This document shows positions 9,881-18,176 of a stretch of 64,000 nt of DNA, in pieces. The stretch is from Rhizohabitans arisaemae (GTDB taxonomy: Bacteria; Actinomycetota; Actinomycetes; Streptosporangiales; Streptosporangiaceae): the NCBI RefSeq assembly GCF_025996515.1, contig NZ_BLRH01000029.1:744001-808000 (forward strand), in the 5' to 3' direction. The stretch's first letter is position 1, and every line of letters begins with the position of its first letter. The notes below the pieces were generated by a model that saw nothing but the letters and a program-made list of their open reading frames with translations, searched no databases and was not told the DNA's origin. A program made the translations under genes and the position numbers.

Positions 9881-9886
9881 GCCGCG

Positions 9887-9926
9887 CGCATTCTCGCGCC
9901 GCCAAGAACGCGGCGCGAGAAGTGCG
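9887..9926. terminator. Second tandem hairpin, 12-bp perfect stem
   Basis: TTCTCGCGCCGC (9891-9902) pairs with GCGGCGCGAGAA (9910-9921) around the 7-nt loop CAAGAAC. The stem can extend by CGCA/TGCG with one bulged base. Stem sequence and loop resemble the first hairpin, so the two may be diverged copies. It probably acts as part of a bidirectional terminator. Confidence 0.6.
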
Positions 9927-9962
9927 GACGTAGCGCCTTGGGCACCTAAGATCCAGCCGCAC

Positions 9963-11177
9963 TTACAACCATGACTCCTCTGTCATGTAGTGGACCGAGG
10001 GCTTGGGGTGCATGAGGAAGTCGTGGTGGGAGATGTTCCACGCGTAGGCGCCCGCCATGGCGAAGGCGACGACGTCCCCCACGGCGAGCCGGTCCACGGG
10101 GACGTCGCGGGCGAGGACGTCCTTCGGCGTGCACAACTGCCCGGCCACGGTCACCGTCGAGCCGTGGGCGGCCGGGGCGCCCGGGTGGGGTTCGGCGCCG
10201 GGGAAGACGACGAACGGCTGGCTGTGTCCCTTGGCGGCCGGGGTCCGCAGGTGGTGGGTGCCGCCGGACACGATCGCGAAGAGTTCGCCGTGGACCCGTT
10301 TGACGTCCAGGACCCGGGCGAGGTACCAGCCGCAGTACGCGGTGACGGCCCGGCCGGGCTCGACCCGGAGCGTCTCCCCCGGAAGACGGGAGGCGGCGAG
10401 CCCTTGGCCGTACGCCGTCCAGTCGAAGCGCCGGCCGGGCTCGTCGTGGTCGTGGGTGTAGTCGACCGCCATCCCGCCGCCGAGGTTGATCTCCGGCTCG
10501 GGCACGCCGTGGGCCGCGCACCAGGGCCGGGCCCAGTCCAGGACGGATCGCGCCACCGACAGCAGGGCGTCGGCGTCCAAGCCGCTGGCGAGATGGGCGT
10601 GGATGCCCCGCAGCCGCAGCCCCGGCGCTTCGCGGAGGAGGCCGGCGCAGACCTCCAGATCCACCGGGTCCATCCCGAACGGGGTCGCACCGCCGCCCAT
10701 CGCGAGGACGGCCCCGGGGATCGGGACGGTCAGGTTGGCGCGCAGCAGCACGTTCACCGGACGGTCGCCGGGGCCGTTCCGGGCCAGTTCGGCGAGACGG
10801 CGCAGCTCGTGCACGCTCTCCACGTGGATCCGCTCCACCCCCAGGCGGAGGGCGAGGGCGAGTTCGCCGTCGGTCTTGCCGGGCCCGCCGAACGCGAGCC
10901 GGGCGCCGGGCACCGCCTCGTGCACATGGGCGAGTTCGCCGCCCGAGGCGACCTCGAAGCCGTCCACATGGTCGGCGAGCACCCGGAGCAGGGCGGGGTC
11001 GGGGTTGGCCTTGGCCGCGTAGAACAGCTCGACGCCGGGGAGGGCAGCCCGGATCGCGGCGGCGTGCCCGGCGAGCCCGTACAGGTCGTAGACGTAGGCG
11101 GGCAGGCTGATCGGGGCCGGGTGGGGGGAGGCGAGCAGCCGGGAGATCGACCGCAGTTCCCGGCTGAACGGCTTCAT
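9963..11177 (-). CDS. PLP-dependent (alanine-racemase-fold) decarboxylase of the siderophore operon, PvsE/SbnH-like
   Basis: This 404-residue type III PLP decarboxylase (DAP/ornithine-decarboxylase family) is the last gene of the siderophore operon. The PLP lysine is in YAAKANPD (K56). The glycine-rich INLGGGMAVDY, EPGRAVTAY and C-terminal WNISHHDFLMHP motifs are present. In NRPS-independent pathways such enzymes decarboxylate an amino acid already joined to citrate: PvsE acts on O-citryl-serine in vibrioferrin, SbnH on a citryl-diaminopropionate intermediate in staphyloferrin B. By gene order the PvsE role is favoured, but substrate is inference. The ATG overlaps the stop of the upstream synthetase (ATGA). 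Confidence 0.8.
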   Translation of the reverse strand: MKPFSRELRSISRLLASPHPAPISLPAYVYDLYGLAGHAAAIRAALPGVELFYAAKANPDPALLRVLADHVDGFEVASGGELAHVHEAVPGARLAFGGPGKTDGELALALRLGVERIHVESVHELRRLAELARNGPGDRPVNVLLRANLTVPIPGAVLAMGGGATPFGMDPVDLEVCAGLLREAPGLRLRGIHAHLASGLDADALLSVARSVLDWARPWCAAHGVPEPEINLGGGMAVDYTHDHDEPGRRFDWTAYGQGLAASRLPGETLRVEPGRAVTAYCGWYLARVLDVKRVHGELFAIVSGGTHHLRTPAAKGHSQPFVVFPGAEPHPGAPAAHGSTVTVAGQLCTPKDVLARDVPVDRLAVGDVVAFAMAGAYAWNISHHDFLMHPKPSVHYMTEESWL

Positions 11178-12820
11178 CGGGCGCTCCGCAGGGCCGTGGC
11201 GTCGTGGTCGCCGAGGTGGAAGGGGTTGGCGACGGGGACGTACCCGGCGGCGCGGTCGGCGGAGCGGGCCCAGCGGACCACGAGGTTCGCCTTGGCGGGG
11301 AGCGGCTCGCCGGTGAGCAGCGCGGTCAGCCGGTCGTGCCGGTCGTGCCGGTCGGCGTACCGGGCGAGCCGGTCGCGGGCGATCGCCCACAGCCGGCGGT
11401 GGAGGTCGGCGCCGTCCGCCGCCTGCGGCCCCGCGAGGGTCGCGGCGATCTCGGCCAGATGGTTGACGATCAGGCAGTAGACGACCCGCGACCAGCCCCG
11501 GTCGGCGTCGTAGGTGAGCGGTCCGGCCACGCCGTCCGGGAGCCCGGTGAGGTCGTGGCGGCCGGCGACCAGTTTGGTGCCCTCCATGTCGCGGAAGACC
11601 GCTTCGACGGGGAACCCCTCGGGGTCGATCCCGATGAGCACGTTCTGCAGGTGGGGTTCGAGGACGACGCCGTGGACGAGGTACGCGTCGAACACCGGCG
11701 GGGCCACCCGGTCGAGGTAGGCCGCCCACCAGGCGAGCGGGTCGCCGCAGGCGGCGGCCAGCGCGGCGGCGCTCCGGTCCCCCGGGGCGGCGACGGACCC
11801 GGCGAGCAGCGGGGTCACCCCCGGGCCGACGACCTGCCACGGATCCTGCCGGACGATCACCCCGAGACCCTCCAGGAGTCTGAGCCCGAGGTCGGCGGAG
11901 CGGTAGCCGGGCTCGGCGAGCCACCGGGTGCCGGGGTGGTCGCGGGCGACGGACTCCAAGACCGGACCGAGTCTGCGGCTGAGTTCGACCGCGCCCGCCA
12001 GCTCGTACCAGGAGTTCTTCCGGACGCAGTTGGTGATCCGCACGTCGAGGCTGAACTTCAGGCAGACCCGGCCGCCGGGGTCGTAGACGGTCCGCACCGA
12101 GGAGGTGGGGTGGACGGGGCCGTGGCCGTACCCGAGGTCGATCAGACGTCCGTCCGCCAGCGGTTCCGCGAGCTCGTCGTGGAGGAGCTCCAGCTGCCAG
12201 GGGTGGACGGGGAGGGGCAGATACCCCTCGGGGGCGGCCGGTCCGAGCCGGTCCAGGGCGGAGGCGTCGCCCGCGGAGGCGGCCAGCTCCCGCCGTACCG
12301 CCACGAAACGCAGCGGGAACCGGGCGAAGCTCTCCGGCGCGTACCGCAGCCAGCCGGGGCCGCCCGGCGCCTTCGGGCTCGGATGGCAGGGGTGGCCGAG
12401 GACGAGCGACTGCTCGGAGGCGAGCCACGGATCCTCGGGCGGGACGGCCCGCTCCCGGGCGTGCAGCAGCGCGGCGACGGCGTCCCGGCTTTCGGCCACC
12501 TGCCGGGCGAACTCCCCGTTGGCCGTCCCGGTCCGCCGGGTCATCTCGGTCTCGGTCAGCTCCGCGAGCCGGTCTACGGTGAGCCGCCGCCAGGTCCCTC
12601 CGCACAGCTCCTGCGCCGCACCGTCGAACCGCAGGGCGATCCCGCCGTGGGAGCGGACCCGGAGCAGGTGGTCGGCGACGCGGAGGAAGAGGTACGGCTC
12701 GGCGGGCCAGACCTCCTCGCGGGGCGCGGCGACCTCACGGATGAGGCAGCGCAGGAGCGCGTGGACGGCCGCGAGCTCGGCGGTGTCGGCGGGGGAGCTC
12801 TGGCGAAGGGAGGCGAGCAT
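11174..12820 (-). CDS. IucA/IucC-family siderophore synthetase (second of two)
   Basis: This NRPS-independent siderophore synthetase of 548 residues adenylates a carboxylate such as citrate and condenses it with an amine or alcohol. The family core is visible: LPVHPWQLE near residue 225, TSSVRTVYD, the ATP-site segment CLKFSLDVRITNCVRKN, LEPHLQN near 400 and the acidic VFRDMEGTK. The C-terminal FhuF-like part follows. Only two bases separate it from the preceding synthetase, and its stop overlaps the decarboxylase start. In the pvs comparison it sits in the PvsD position (citrate plus serine). Type A versus type C cannot be fixed without alignment. Confidence 0.85.
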   Translation of the reverse strand: MLASLRQSSPADTAELAAVHALLRCLIREVAAPREEVWPAEPYLFLRVADHLLRVRSHGGIALRFDGAAQELCGGTWRRLTVDRLAELTETEMTRRTGTANGEFARQVAESRDAVAALLHARERAVPPEDPWLASEQSLVLGHPCHPSPKAPGGPGWLRYAPESFARFPLRFVAVRRELAASAGDASALDRLGPAAPEGYLPLPVHPWQLELLHDELAEPLADGRLIDLGYGHGPVHPTSSVRTVYDPGGRVCLKFSLDVRITNCVRKNSWYELAGAVELSRRLGPVLESVARDHPGTRWLAEPGYRSADLGLRLLEGLGVIVRQDPWQVVGPGVTPLLAGSVAAPGDRSAAALAAACGDPLAWWAAYLDRVAPPVFDAYLVHGVVLEPHLQNVLIGIDPEGFPVEAVFRDMEGTKLVAGRHDLTGLPDGVAGPLTYDADRGWSRVVYCLIVNHLAEIAATLAGPQAADGADLHRRLWAIARDRLARYADRHDRHDRLTALLTGEPLPAKANLVVRWARSADRAAGYVPVANPFHLGDHDATALRSAR

Positions 12821-12822
12821 GC

Positions 12823-14466
12823 TTAAGCGGGCTTCCTTTCTCGGAAGGCGCGAAGGTAGTTGGGTCCTGAGGTCCCGTAGAACTTGTTGACGTCCCGGGC
12901 GCCGCTACGCGTCTTGTCGACCAGCGTCCCGGCGATCACCATCGATTTGCCGACCAGCCGGGCGGCGTCGAGGGTACGGGCGCGCAGCAGCCGGGCCAGC
13001 GGATGGGATCCGTGCTCGTCGAGGGCTTCGGCGAGCCGCCGCCGGAGCAGGTGCCCGGCCGTGTCCACGGCGAGCAGACCGGTCTGCGCGGCGCCGAAGA
13101 CGACCGCCGCGCAGGCGAGGTGAAGCGTGATCGTCACGAACACGTCGGCGAGGGAGTGCGGGTCGTCGGTGAGCATCCGCCGGTCGGTGAACCGCGGGGC
13201 GGGAAGGCCCGCGCCGCGGAGCGTCTCGGGGGAGGCGAGCAGTCCGTCGTTGTCCTTGACGAGCAGCTTGAGCGGCCCGTCCCCGAGGATCATGGCGAGG
13301 TTCTGCTGGTGGGCTTCGAGGGCCACGCCGTACGCCACGAAGAGCCGGACGTTCCAGCGGAGCAGGACGCCCAGGTATTCGTCGAGCAGCGCGACCGGGT
13401 CGCCCCCGCCGTGCCGGCCGGCCGTCTCGGCGAGGACCGTGGCGCCGCCCGGCGCGGGGGCGAGCAGCGAGGCGACCGAGACGATCTCCGCCGCCGGGCC
13501 GACCTCGGGCAGCCGCCGGAGCATCCAGGCGGCGTACTCGTGGCCGGTGTGCCGATGGGTCTGCTCGTCCGCGACGAGGATCCGCGCCCCGGGTTCGCGG
13601 GCGAGGATCCGCCGGAGCAGCCCTTCGGCGCGGGCGCCGTCGTCGAGGGTGCCGGGTTTGATGGAGCGCCGGTTGCGCAGGCCGAGGGTGCTGGTGGCGA
13701 GCGGCAGTTTGAGGTGGCTGCCCGGGTCGTCCCGGACGGCCACGGTCCGCATGGACAGGGTCGGGACGACCGGCAGGTACGGCGTGTGCCCGAGGACGGC
13801 GCCGAGTTCGGTGAGCGGGAGGTGGGGCACGGTCAGCGGGTGTACCGGGTAGAGGGTGTGGCCGGTTTCGAACGCGGGGGGCAGCCCGACGTCGCCCGGC
13901 CCCGGCCACCAGGACGGCAGGCCGGCGGGCGCCGGCTGGGGGACGGCGATCCAGCGGAGCGGGAAGACCGGGTGGAACTCCGGCGCGTACGCCAGCAGCT
14001 CGGCCTGGCTGAGCCCGAGCCTGCACCGTCCGGTGGGGTAGACCGGGTGGTCGGTGTAGGCGGCGAGGGTGTCGTAGTAGAGCGCGCCGGCCGGGCCGTG
14101 CCGGTCGGCCGGGCGGAGGCGGTCCAGGGTTTGCCGGTGGTGGGCGTCGTGGAGGGCGATCGTGGCCAGGGTTTCCTCGCATTCCCGGCGGAACGCCGCG
14201 ACCCCGTCGCGGTCGGCGGGGTCGGCGAGACGGTCGAGGGCGCCGAGCACCTCCGCCACGGTGAGGCCGTGGGCGGCCCGGGCGACGGTGAAGTCCTGGA
14301 AGAGGCCGCCGGGGGTGAGGGGGACCCGCCGTCCGGTGGGCAGGTGGAGTGCGACGCCTTCCTTGCTCCGGTGGACCAGGTGGGAGAAGCCCGCGTAGTC
14401 CTCGCGGAGCAGCGTGTCCAGGATCCGGGCGGCGAGCCGGCCGTCCCGGTCGCCGGGGGCGGTCAT
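12823..14466 (-). CDS. IucA/IucC-family siderophore synthetase (first of two)
   Basis: This is the second NIS synthetase of the operon (547 residues). Signature segments are TLYPVHPLTVPH near 210, SMRTVAV, SHLKLPLATSTLGLRN near 250, GVALEAHQQN near 385 and LLVKDNDGL. The divergence of these motifs from the downstream synthetase shows the two are not a recent duplication and probably use different substrates. The start codon overlaps the stop of the ATP-grasp gene (ATGA at 14463-14466). By position it corresponds to PvsB, the ligase that completes vibrioferrin; this is inference from order. Confidence 0.85.
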   Translation of the reverse strand: MTAPGDRDGRLAARILDTLLREDYAGFSHLVHRSKEGVALHLPTGRRVPLTPGGLFQDFTVARAAHGLTVAEVLGALDRLADPADRDGVAAFRRECEETLATIALHDAHHRQTLDRLRPADRHGPAGALYYDTLAAYTDHPVYPTGRCRLGLSQAELLAYAPEFHPVFPLRWIAVPQPAPAGLPSWWPGPGDVGLPPAFETGHTLYPVHPLTVPHLPLTELGAVLGHTPYLPVVPTLSMRTVAVRDDPGSHLKLPLATSTLGLRNRRSIKPGTLDDGARAEGLLRRILAREPGARILVADEQTHRHTGHEYAAWMLRRLPEVGPAAEIVSVASLLAPAPGGATVLAETAGRHGGGDPVALLDEYLGVLLRWNVRLFVAYGVALEAHQQNLAMILGDGPLKLLVKDNDGLLASPETLRGAGLPAPRFTDRRMLTDDPHSLADVFVTITLHLACAAVVFGAAQTGLLAVDTAGHLLRRRLAEALDEHGSHPLARLLRARTLDAARLVGKSMVIAGTLVDKTRSGARDVNKFYGTSGPNYLRAFRERKPA

Positions 14467-15647
14467 TCGATGGTCCAGGGGTTGGCGTCCCGGAATCCGG
14501 CGACGGCTGCGTCGGTCGCCGCTTGATCGGGACCGATCGCACGAATGATCCCGAGATAGTCACGGTTTGTGCGATTTATCGTGATCTGGTCGCCAGGGGC
14601 GCGCAGGGGGCGATGCCACAGCCGGACGTCCCCCGCCGGTGAGCGCGCGTCCGCGACCGGCGGCGGCGCCGCGACGACCGTCCCGGGCCGGCTTGCCACG
14701 ACGCTCTCCACCACCGCGTGCCCGCGGGGCGCGGGCGGCCCCTCGGCGGGGAGCGGCTCGCCCAGGTAGAGCCGGAGGTCCCGCTCGAACACCGAAAGGC
14801 CCAGCAGGTCGCCGAGGAGGAAATCGCAGTGGTCGCCGATCATCCGGTAGTTCACCTCGACGATCCGGGGGCCGGCGCCGGTCATCGCGTACTCGGTGTG
14901 GCAGGCGCCGAAGCCGACGCCGAGCGCCCGGAGCGCCGCCAGCACGTGCTCCTGCGGTTCCTCGTTCCGCCAGTCCAGCCGCTCCTCGATGAAGTGGGGC
15001 GGTGGGCTGAGGGTGGTCCGGAACCCGCCGAGGGCCCACATGGTCCGGCCGTCGCCCAGCGTCTCCAGCGTGTGCAGCTCCCCGGGGAGGTACTCCTCCA
15101 CCACGAGGGCGTCCGCCGGCCGCCGGGCCCTGATCGCGGTGACGGCGGCCCGGAGTTCGTCGTCCCCGCCGACCAGCAGGACGTCCTCGCTCGCCACCCC
15201 CTCGCGCGGTTTGACCACCGCGGGGTAGGGACCGGGGTAGGTGACCGGATCGTCCGGCGCCAGCCGTACCGCATGCACCGATTCGACCCCGGCAGCCGCG
15301 AGCCGGCGCCGGGTGAGCGCCTTGTTCTTACAGGTTGTCGCGGCCCGCCAGTCCTTGCCGGGCAGCCCGAGGTACTCGGCGGCGAGCGCGGTCGGCGCCT
15401 GGAGGTGGTCGGAGTTGGTGAAGACGGCGTCGGCCGGATGGTGGTGGGCGATCACATCGATGACCGCCCGAAAGTCCCGGGGCCGGCAGGACAGCACCTC
15501 GACGTCGCCGAAGAGGTCGTACGCTGTCATATGCGCCCATGGCTGATCGGTGAGGACCGTCACCTGACATCCCAGTGCGCGGGCCGCGGGGATGAAGCCG
15601 TCGGTGACCGAGTCGGTGGGGTTGAGCGCGGTGATGTACAGCCGCAA
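14463..15647 (-). CDS. ATP-grasp ligase heading the siderophore operon, PvsA-like
   Basis: This is an ATP-grasp carboxylate-amine ligase of 394 residues and the first gene of the operon. ATP-grasp features are AVVKPREGVASEDVLLVG near residue 135, VVEEYLPGELHTLE near 190 and a metal-binding RIVEVNYRMIGDH near 255. The start is TTG at 15647: an in-frame stop lies three codons upstream and no better start exists. The ribosome site is weak. In vibrioferrin operons the first gene, pvsA, is also an ATP-grasp enzyme joining the small building blocks. Transcription should be iron-repressed because an iron box lies 19 bp upstream. Confidence 0.8.
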   Translation of the reverse strand: MRLYITALNPTDSVTDGFIPAARALGCQVTVLTDQPWAHMTAYDLFGDVEVLSCRPRDFRAVIDVIAHHHPADAVFTNSDHLQAPTALAAEYLGLPGKDWRAATTCKNKALTRRRLAAAGVESVHAVRLAPDDPVTYPGPYPAVVKPREGVASEDVLLVGGDDELRAAVTAIRARRPADALVVEEYLPGELHTLETLGDGRTMWALGGFRTTLSPPPHFIEERLDWRNEEPQEHVLAALRALGVGFGACHTEYAMTGAGPRIVEVNYRMIGDHCDFLLGDLLGLSVFERDLRLYLGEPLPAEGPPAPRGHAVVESVVASRPGTVVAAPPPVADARSPAGDVRLWHRPLRAPGDQITINRTNRDYLGIIRAIGPDQAATDAAVAGFRDANPWTIE

Positions 15648-15665
15648 CGCGAGTCAACTTCCTGA

Positions 15666-15684
15666 TGAGGTAAGGCTAACCTAA
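15666..15684 (-). promoter_or_regulatory. IdeR/DmdR iron box of the siderophore operon
   Basis: The 19-mer TGAGGTAAGGCTAACCTAA on the plus strand matches the mycobacterial/streptomycete consensus TTAGGTTAGGCTAACCTAA at 17 of 19 positions and is itself nearly palindromic. It lies 19 bp upstream of the ATP-grasp start. A TTAAGC -35 and TTAGGT -10 (17-bp spacing, minus strand) place the -10 inside the box, so bound Fe-IdeR would block polymerase. The box also faces nudC, whose start is 120 bp away. Confidence 0.85.
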
Positions 15685-15804
15685 CCCTAGACATCTTAGC
15701 CGCTTAACGATCACCGTGCGGGACGACGGGACAATGACCGTGGCATCGGCTGGTGGGAATGTCGCGCTAGGGTGCCCTGGGTGGGGAAACGGGAAGGGGC
15801 GGAA

Positions 15805-16713
15805 GTGGAGTTCGATCTGGAGGAGAGCCTGCTGGGACCGCTTCTCCTGTCGCGATCGACGGTGAACCGCTCAAGCGCGCTCCGCGCCGACACGACCTGG
15901 CTGGAAAGAGTGTGGCGCGACCCGCGCACCCGCGTCGTCCCCATCGAGAACGGGCGGACGCTGGTACGGCGGAACGCCGGCTCGACCGCCCTGGTGCTCC
16001 TCACGCCCGAGCAGGCCCCCGAGGGTGAGCGCTACCTCCTCGGCGTCGACGACGACGGCACCGCCTACTACGCGGTCAGCGCACCGCTCAGCCCTGTGGA
16101 CGACGCCGAACCGGCCGACCTGCGGCAGGTCGGCGCGCTCCTCGGCGACCGCGACGCCGGACTCCTCGTCTACGCCGTGGCGCTGGAGGCCTGGCACGCC
16201 ACCCACGAGTACTGCCCGCGCTGCGGCAGCCGTACCGAGGTCGGCCTGGAGGGGCACACCCGGATCTGCCCCCGGGACGACAGTCAGCACTTCCCCCGGA
16301 TCGACCCCGCGGTGATCATGCTGATCCACGACGCCGACGACCGCTGCCTGCTCGCCCGGGGACGGGGCTGGCCCGAGCGGCGCTTCTCCATCCTCGCCGG
16401 GTTCGTCGAGCCGGGCGAATCCCTCGAACAGGCGGTGATCAGGGAGGTCGCCGAGGAGGTCGGCGTCGCCGTCACCGCCCCGCAGTACCTCGGCAGCCAG
16501 CCCTGGCCCTTCCCGCGGAGCCTGATGCTGGGCTTCTTCGCCCGAGCCGTCTCCACCGAGCTGAACTGCGACCCGGCCGAGATCGCCGAAGCCCGCTGGG
16601 TAAGCCGGGCCGACCTGAAAGCCCAGGTGGGGAACGGGGAGATCATCCTTCCCGGCGAACTCTCCATCGCCCACCGGCTCATCGAGAGGTGGTACGGCGA
16701 GCGGCTCCCATGA
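15805..16713 (+). CDS. nudC: NADH pyrophosphatase NudC
   Basis: This NUDIX enzyme hydrolyses NADH/NAD+ to NMN(H) and AMP and can remove NAD caps from RNA; it is the counterpart of Rv3199c. A zinc-ribbon half-site CPRCGSR near residue 130 is followed by the exact NUDIX box GFVEPGESLEQAVIREVAEE and the NudC-specific SQPWPFPRSLMLGF. The GTG at 15805 (302 residues) is preferred because GGAAGGGG lies five bases upstream; GTGs at 15772 and 15781 would add 11 or 8 residues. The second zinc pair is incomplete: one Cys is present (RICPRDD) and the fourth is not obvious. Confidence 0.9.
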   Translation: MEFDLEESLLGPLLLSRSTVNRSSALRADTTWLERVWRDPRTRVVPIENGRTLVRRNAGSTALVLLTPEQAPEGERYLLGVDDDGTAYYAVSAPLSPVDDAEPADLRQVGALLGDRDAGLLVYAVALEAWHATHEYCPRCGSRTEVGLEGHTRICPRDDSQHFPRIDPAVIMLIHDADDRCLLARGRGWPERRFSILAGFVEPGESLEQAVIREVAEEVGVAVTAPQYLGSQPWPFPRSLMLGFFARAVSTELNCDPAEIAEARWVSRADLKAQVGNGEIILPGELSIAHRLIERWYGERLP

Positions 16714-16714
16714 C

Positions 16715-16747
16715 GAACCCCACCCGGCGCTTGGCGGAGTGGGGTTC
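16715..16747. terminator. Bidirectional hairpin between nudC and mrx1
   Basis: GAACCCCAC (16715-16723) pairs with GTGGGGTTC (16739-16747), with further CCG/CGG pairing inside. It starts two bases after the nudC stop and lies between two convergent genes. There is no T-run. Confidence 0.55.
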
Positions 16748-16780
16748 ACGGCGGTGACCCGTCAGGCGGGTGGGGTCGCG

Positions 16781-17035
16781 CTATGCCAGCGCCGCCAGAT
16801 GTGCCTTGACCTGCGCCACGGACGGGTTGGTCAGCGCGGTCCCATCGGACAGGAGAACGGTGGGGACCACCTGGTTGCCGTTGTTCACGCTCATGACGAA
16901 GGCCGCGGCTTCAGGGTGGCGCTCGATGTCGATCTCGCGGTAGGCGATGCCCTCCCTGGTCAGCTGGCTCTTCAGCCGCTTGCAGGGGCCACACCACGTG
17001 GTGGAGTACACCGTGAGCTCAGCGGGTTTCGTCAT
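16781..17035 (-). CDS. mrx1: Mycoredoxin (glutaredoxin-like) Mrx1
   Basis: This 84-residue thioredoxin-fold protein reduces mycothiol mixed disulfides in the cytosol. The active site is TTWCGPCKRLK; mycobacterial Mrx1 has CGYC, so the Pro variant is notable. The cis-Pro TVPT-type segment is seen as QVVPTVLLSDG, and NPSVAQVKAHL is the usual C-terminal helix. The start ATG at 17035 has GGAGG six bases upstream; the longer frame to 17122 has no support. Its position between nudC and uvrD2 matches the mycobacterial order. Confidence 0.9.
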   Translation of the reverse strand: MTKPAELTVYSTTWCGPCKRLKSQLTREGIAYREIDIERHPEAAAFVMSVNNGNQVVPTVLLSDGTALTNPSVAQVKAHLAALA

Positions 17036-17090
17036 GTGTTCCTCCGATTCCGACGACTGCCATCCTGTGACAACACACAGCGAGCGGACG

Positions 17091-18026
17091 CTATTTCTTC
17101 GTGTCGGACTTACCTTTTCCACCGGCGGGCGGGCTCGGGAACCGGGTCTTCAGCCAGGCTGCGATCTTGTCGACCTCGCCGGAGCTGTACAGGGGTGCGT
17201 GCTTGTCCCCGGGGAGGACCCGCAGGGTCACCGGCACGCCGAACGCCTTGAGCTTGAGGGCGAGCTGCTCACCGTGGGTGGGCGGGACGAACTCCTCCGC
17301 CGAGTAGACCAGGTAGTGGGCGGCGTCCCCGGCGCTCACCTGCTGGGGGATCTCCATGTCGTTCCAGACCTCGGGGCAGGCGTCCGGCGGACAGCCCCCG
17401 GCGAGCAGCTCGGCGGAGACGCGGAGCTTGAACGTCTCGTCGTCCACGAGCGACTCGCCGTCGTCGTAGGCGGTGATCGGGGACATGATCCCGGAGACCG
17501 ACGCCACTCCGCGCAGCTTGGCGGCGCCGTTGCCGTAGGTGCCCGCGGCCGCGGCGATGTGGCCGCCGGCCGAGACGCCGAGGACGGCGATCTGGTCGGG
17601 GTTGAGGTTGAACTTGGCGGCGTTGGTCCGGGCCCAGGAGATCGCGGCCAGCACGTCGTCGCGCTGGGCCGGCCACGAGGCCTCGCCGGACAGCCGGTAG
17701 TTGACGTTGTAGACGACCCAGCCGTTCTTGACCAAGGAGCGGGCGGCGGTCTCCAGCGAGGACTTGTCCCCGCCCGACCACCAGCCGCCGTGCACCAGGA
17801 CCACGCCCGGCTGCTTGACGGTGCTCTTCCGCCAGTAGACATCCGTCTGCTGAGCGGGGTTGGATCCGTAGCCGAAACTCTTCTTCTCGGTGGTCACCGG
17901 CGCCGGGGCGGAAGACTTGGGTTTGGGCGGAGCCGAGACGACGGTCCGGCTCGCCGCCGCCTGCGTCCCCCCGATCAGCACCAAACCGGTTGTCAATGCC
18001 GTGGCCAGGCCAATGCCGCGCCGCAT
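17091..18026 (-). CDS. Secreted alpha/beta-hydrolase (carboxylesterase/lipase-like)
   Basis: This is an exported esterase-type hydrolase of 311 residues. The N-terminus MRRGIGLATALTTGLVLIGG is a signal peptide with probable cleavage after TQAAA, followed by a Pro/Ala-rich linker. The oxyanion-hole motif HGGWWSGGD near residue 79 and nucleophile elbow GVSAGGH near 150 mark the hormone-sensitive-lipase/BD-FAE-like group; acid and His are in the C-terminal part (PGDKHAPLY). The substrate is unknown. It is not part of the mycobacterial synteny. It is divergent from uvrD2 with 150 bp between. Confidence 0.8.
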   Translation of the reverse strand: MRRGIGLATALTTGLVLIGGTQAAASRTVVSAPPKPKSSAPAPVTTEKKSFGYGSNPAQQTDVYWRKSTVKQPGVVLVHGGWWSGGDKSSLETAARSLVKNGWVVYNVNYRLSGEASWPAQRDDVLAAISWARTNAAKFNLNPDQIAVLGVSAGGHIAAAAGTYGNGAAKLRGVASVSGIMSPITAYDDGESLVDDETFKLRVSAELLAGGCPPDACPEVWNDMEIPQQVSAGDAAHYLVYSAEEFVPPTHGEQLALKLKAFGVPVTLRVLPGDKHAPLYSSGEVDKIAAWLKTRFPSPPAGGKGKSDTKK

Positions 18027-18176
18027 TACACGGTCCTCTCAGTGGACAGACAGTAAGCAGCCATTCTGATGGACAAACGCAGCGTAGCCCACCCCACGCG
18101 CCTACCTGTGTCTCACTCGTATCATGTGACCCGTTGTCAACCCCCGTGGCGGGCCGTGCGGTGGGAGGATGGGCGG

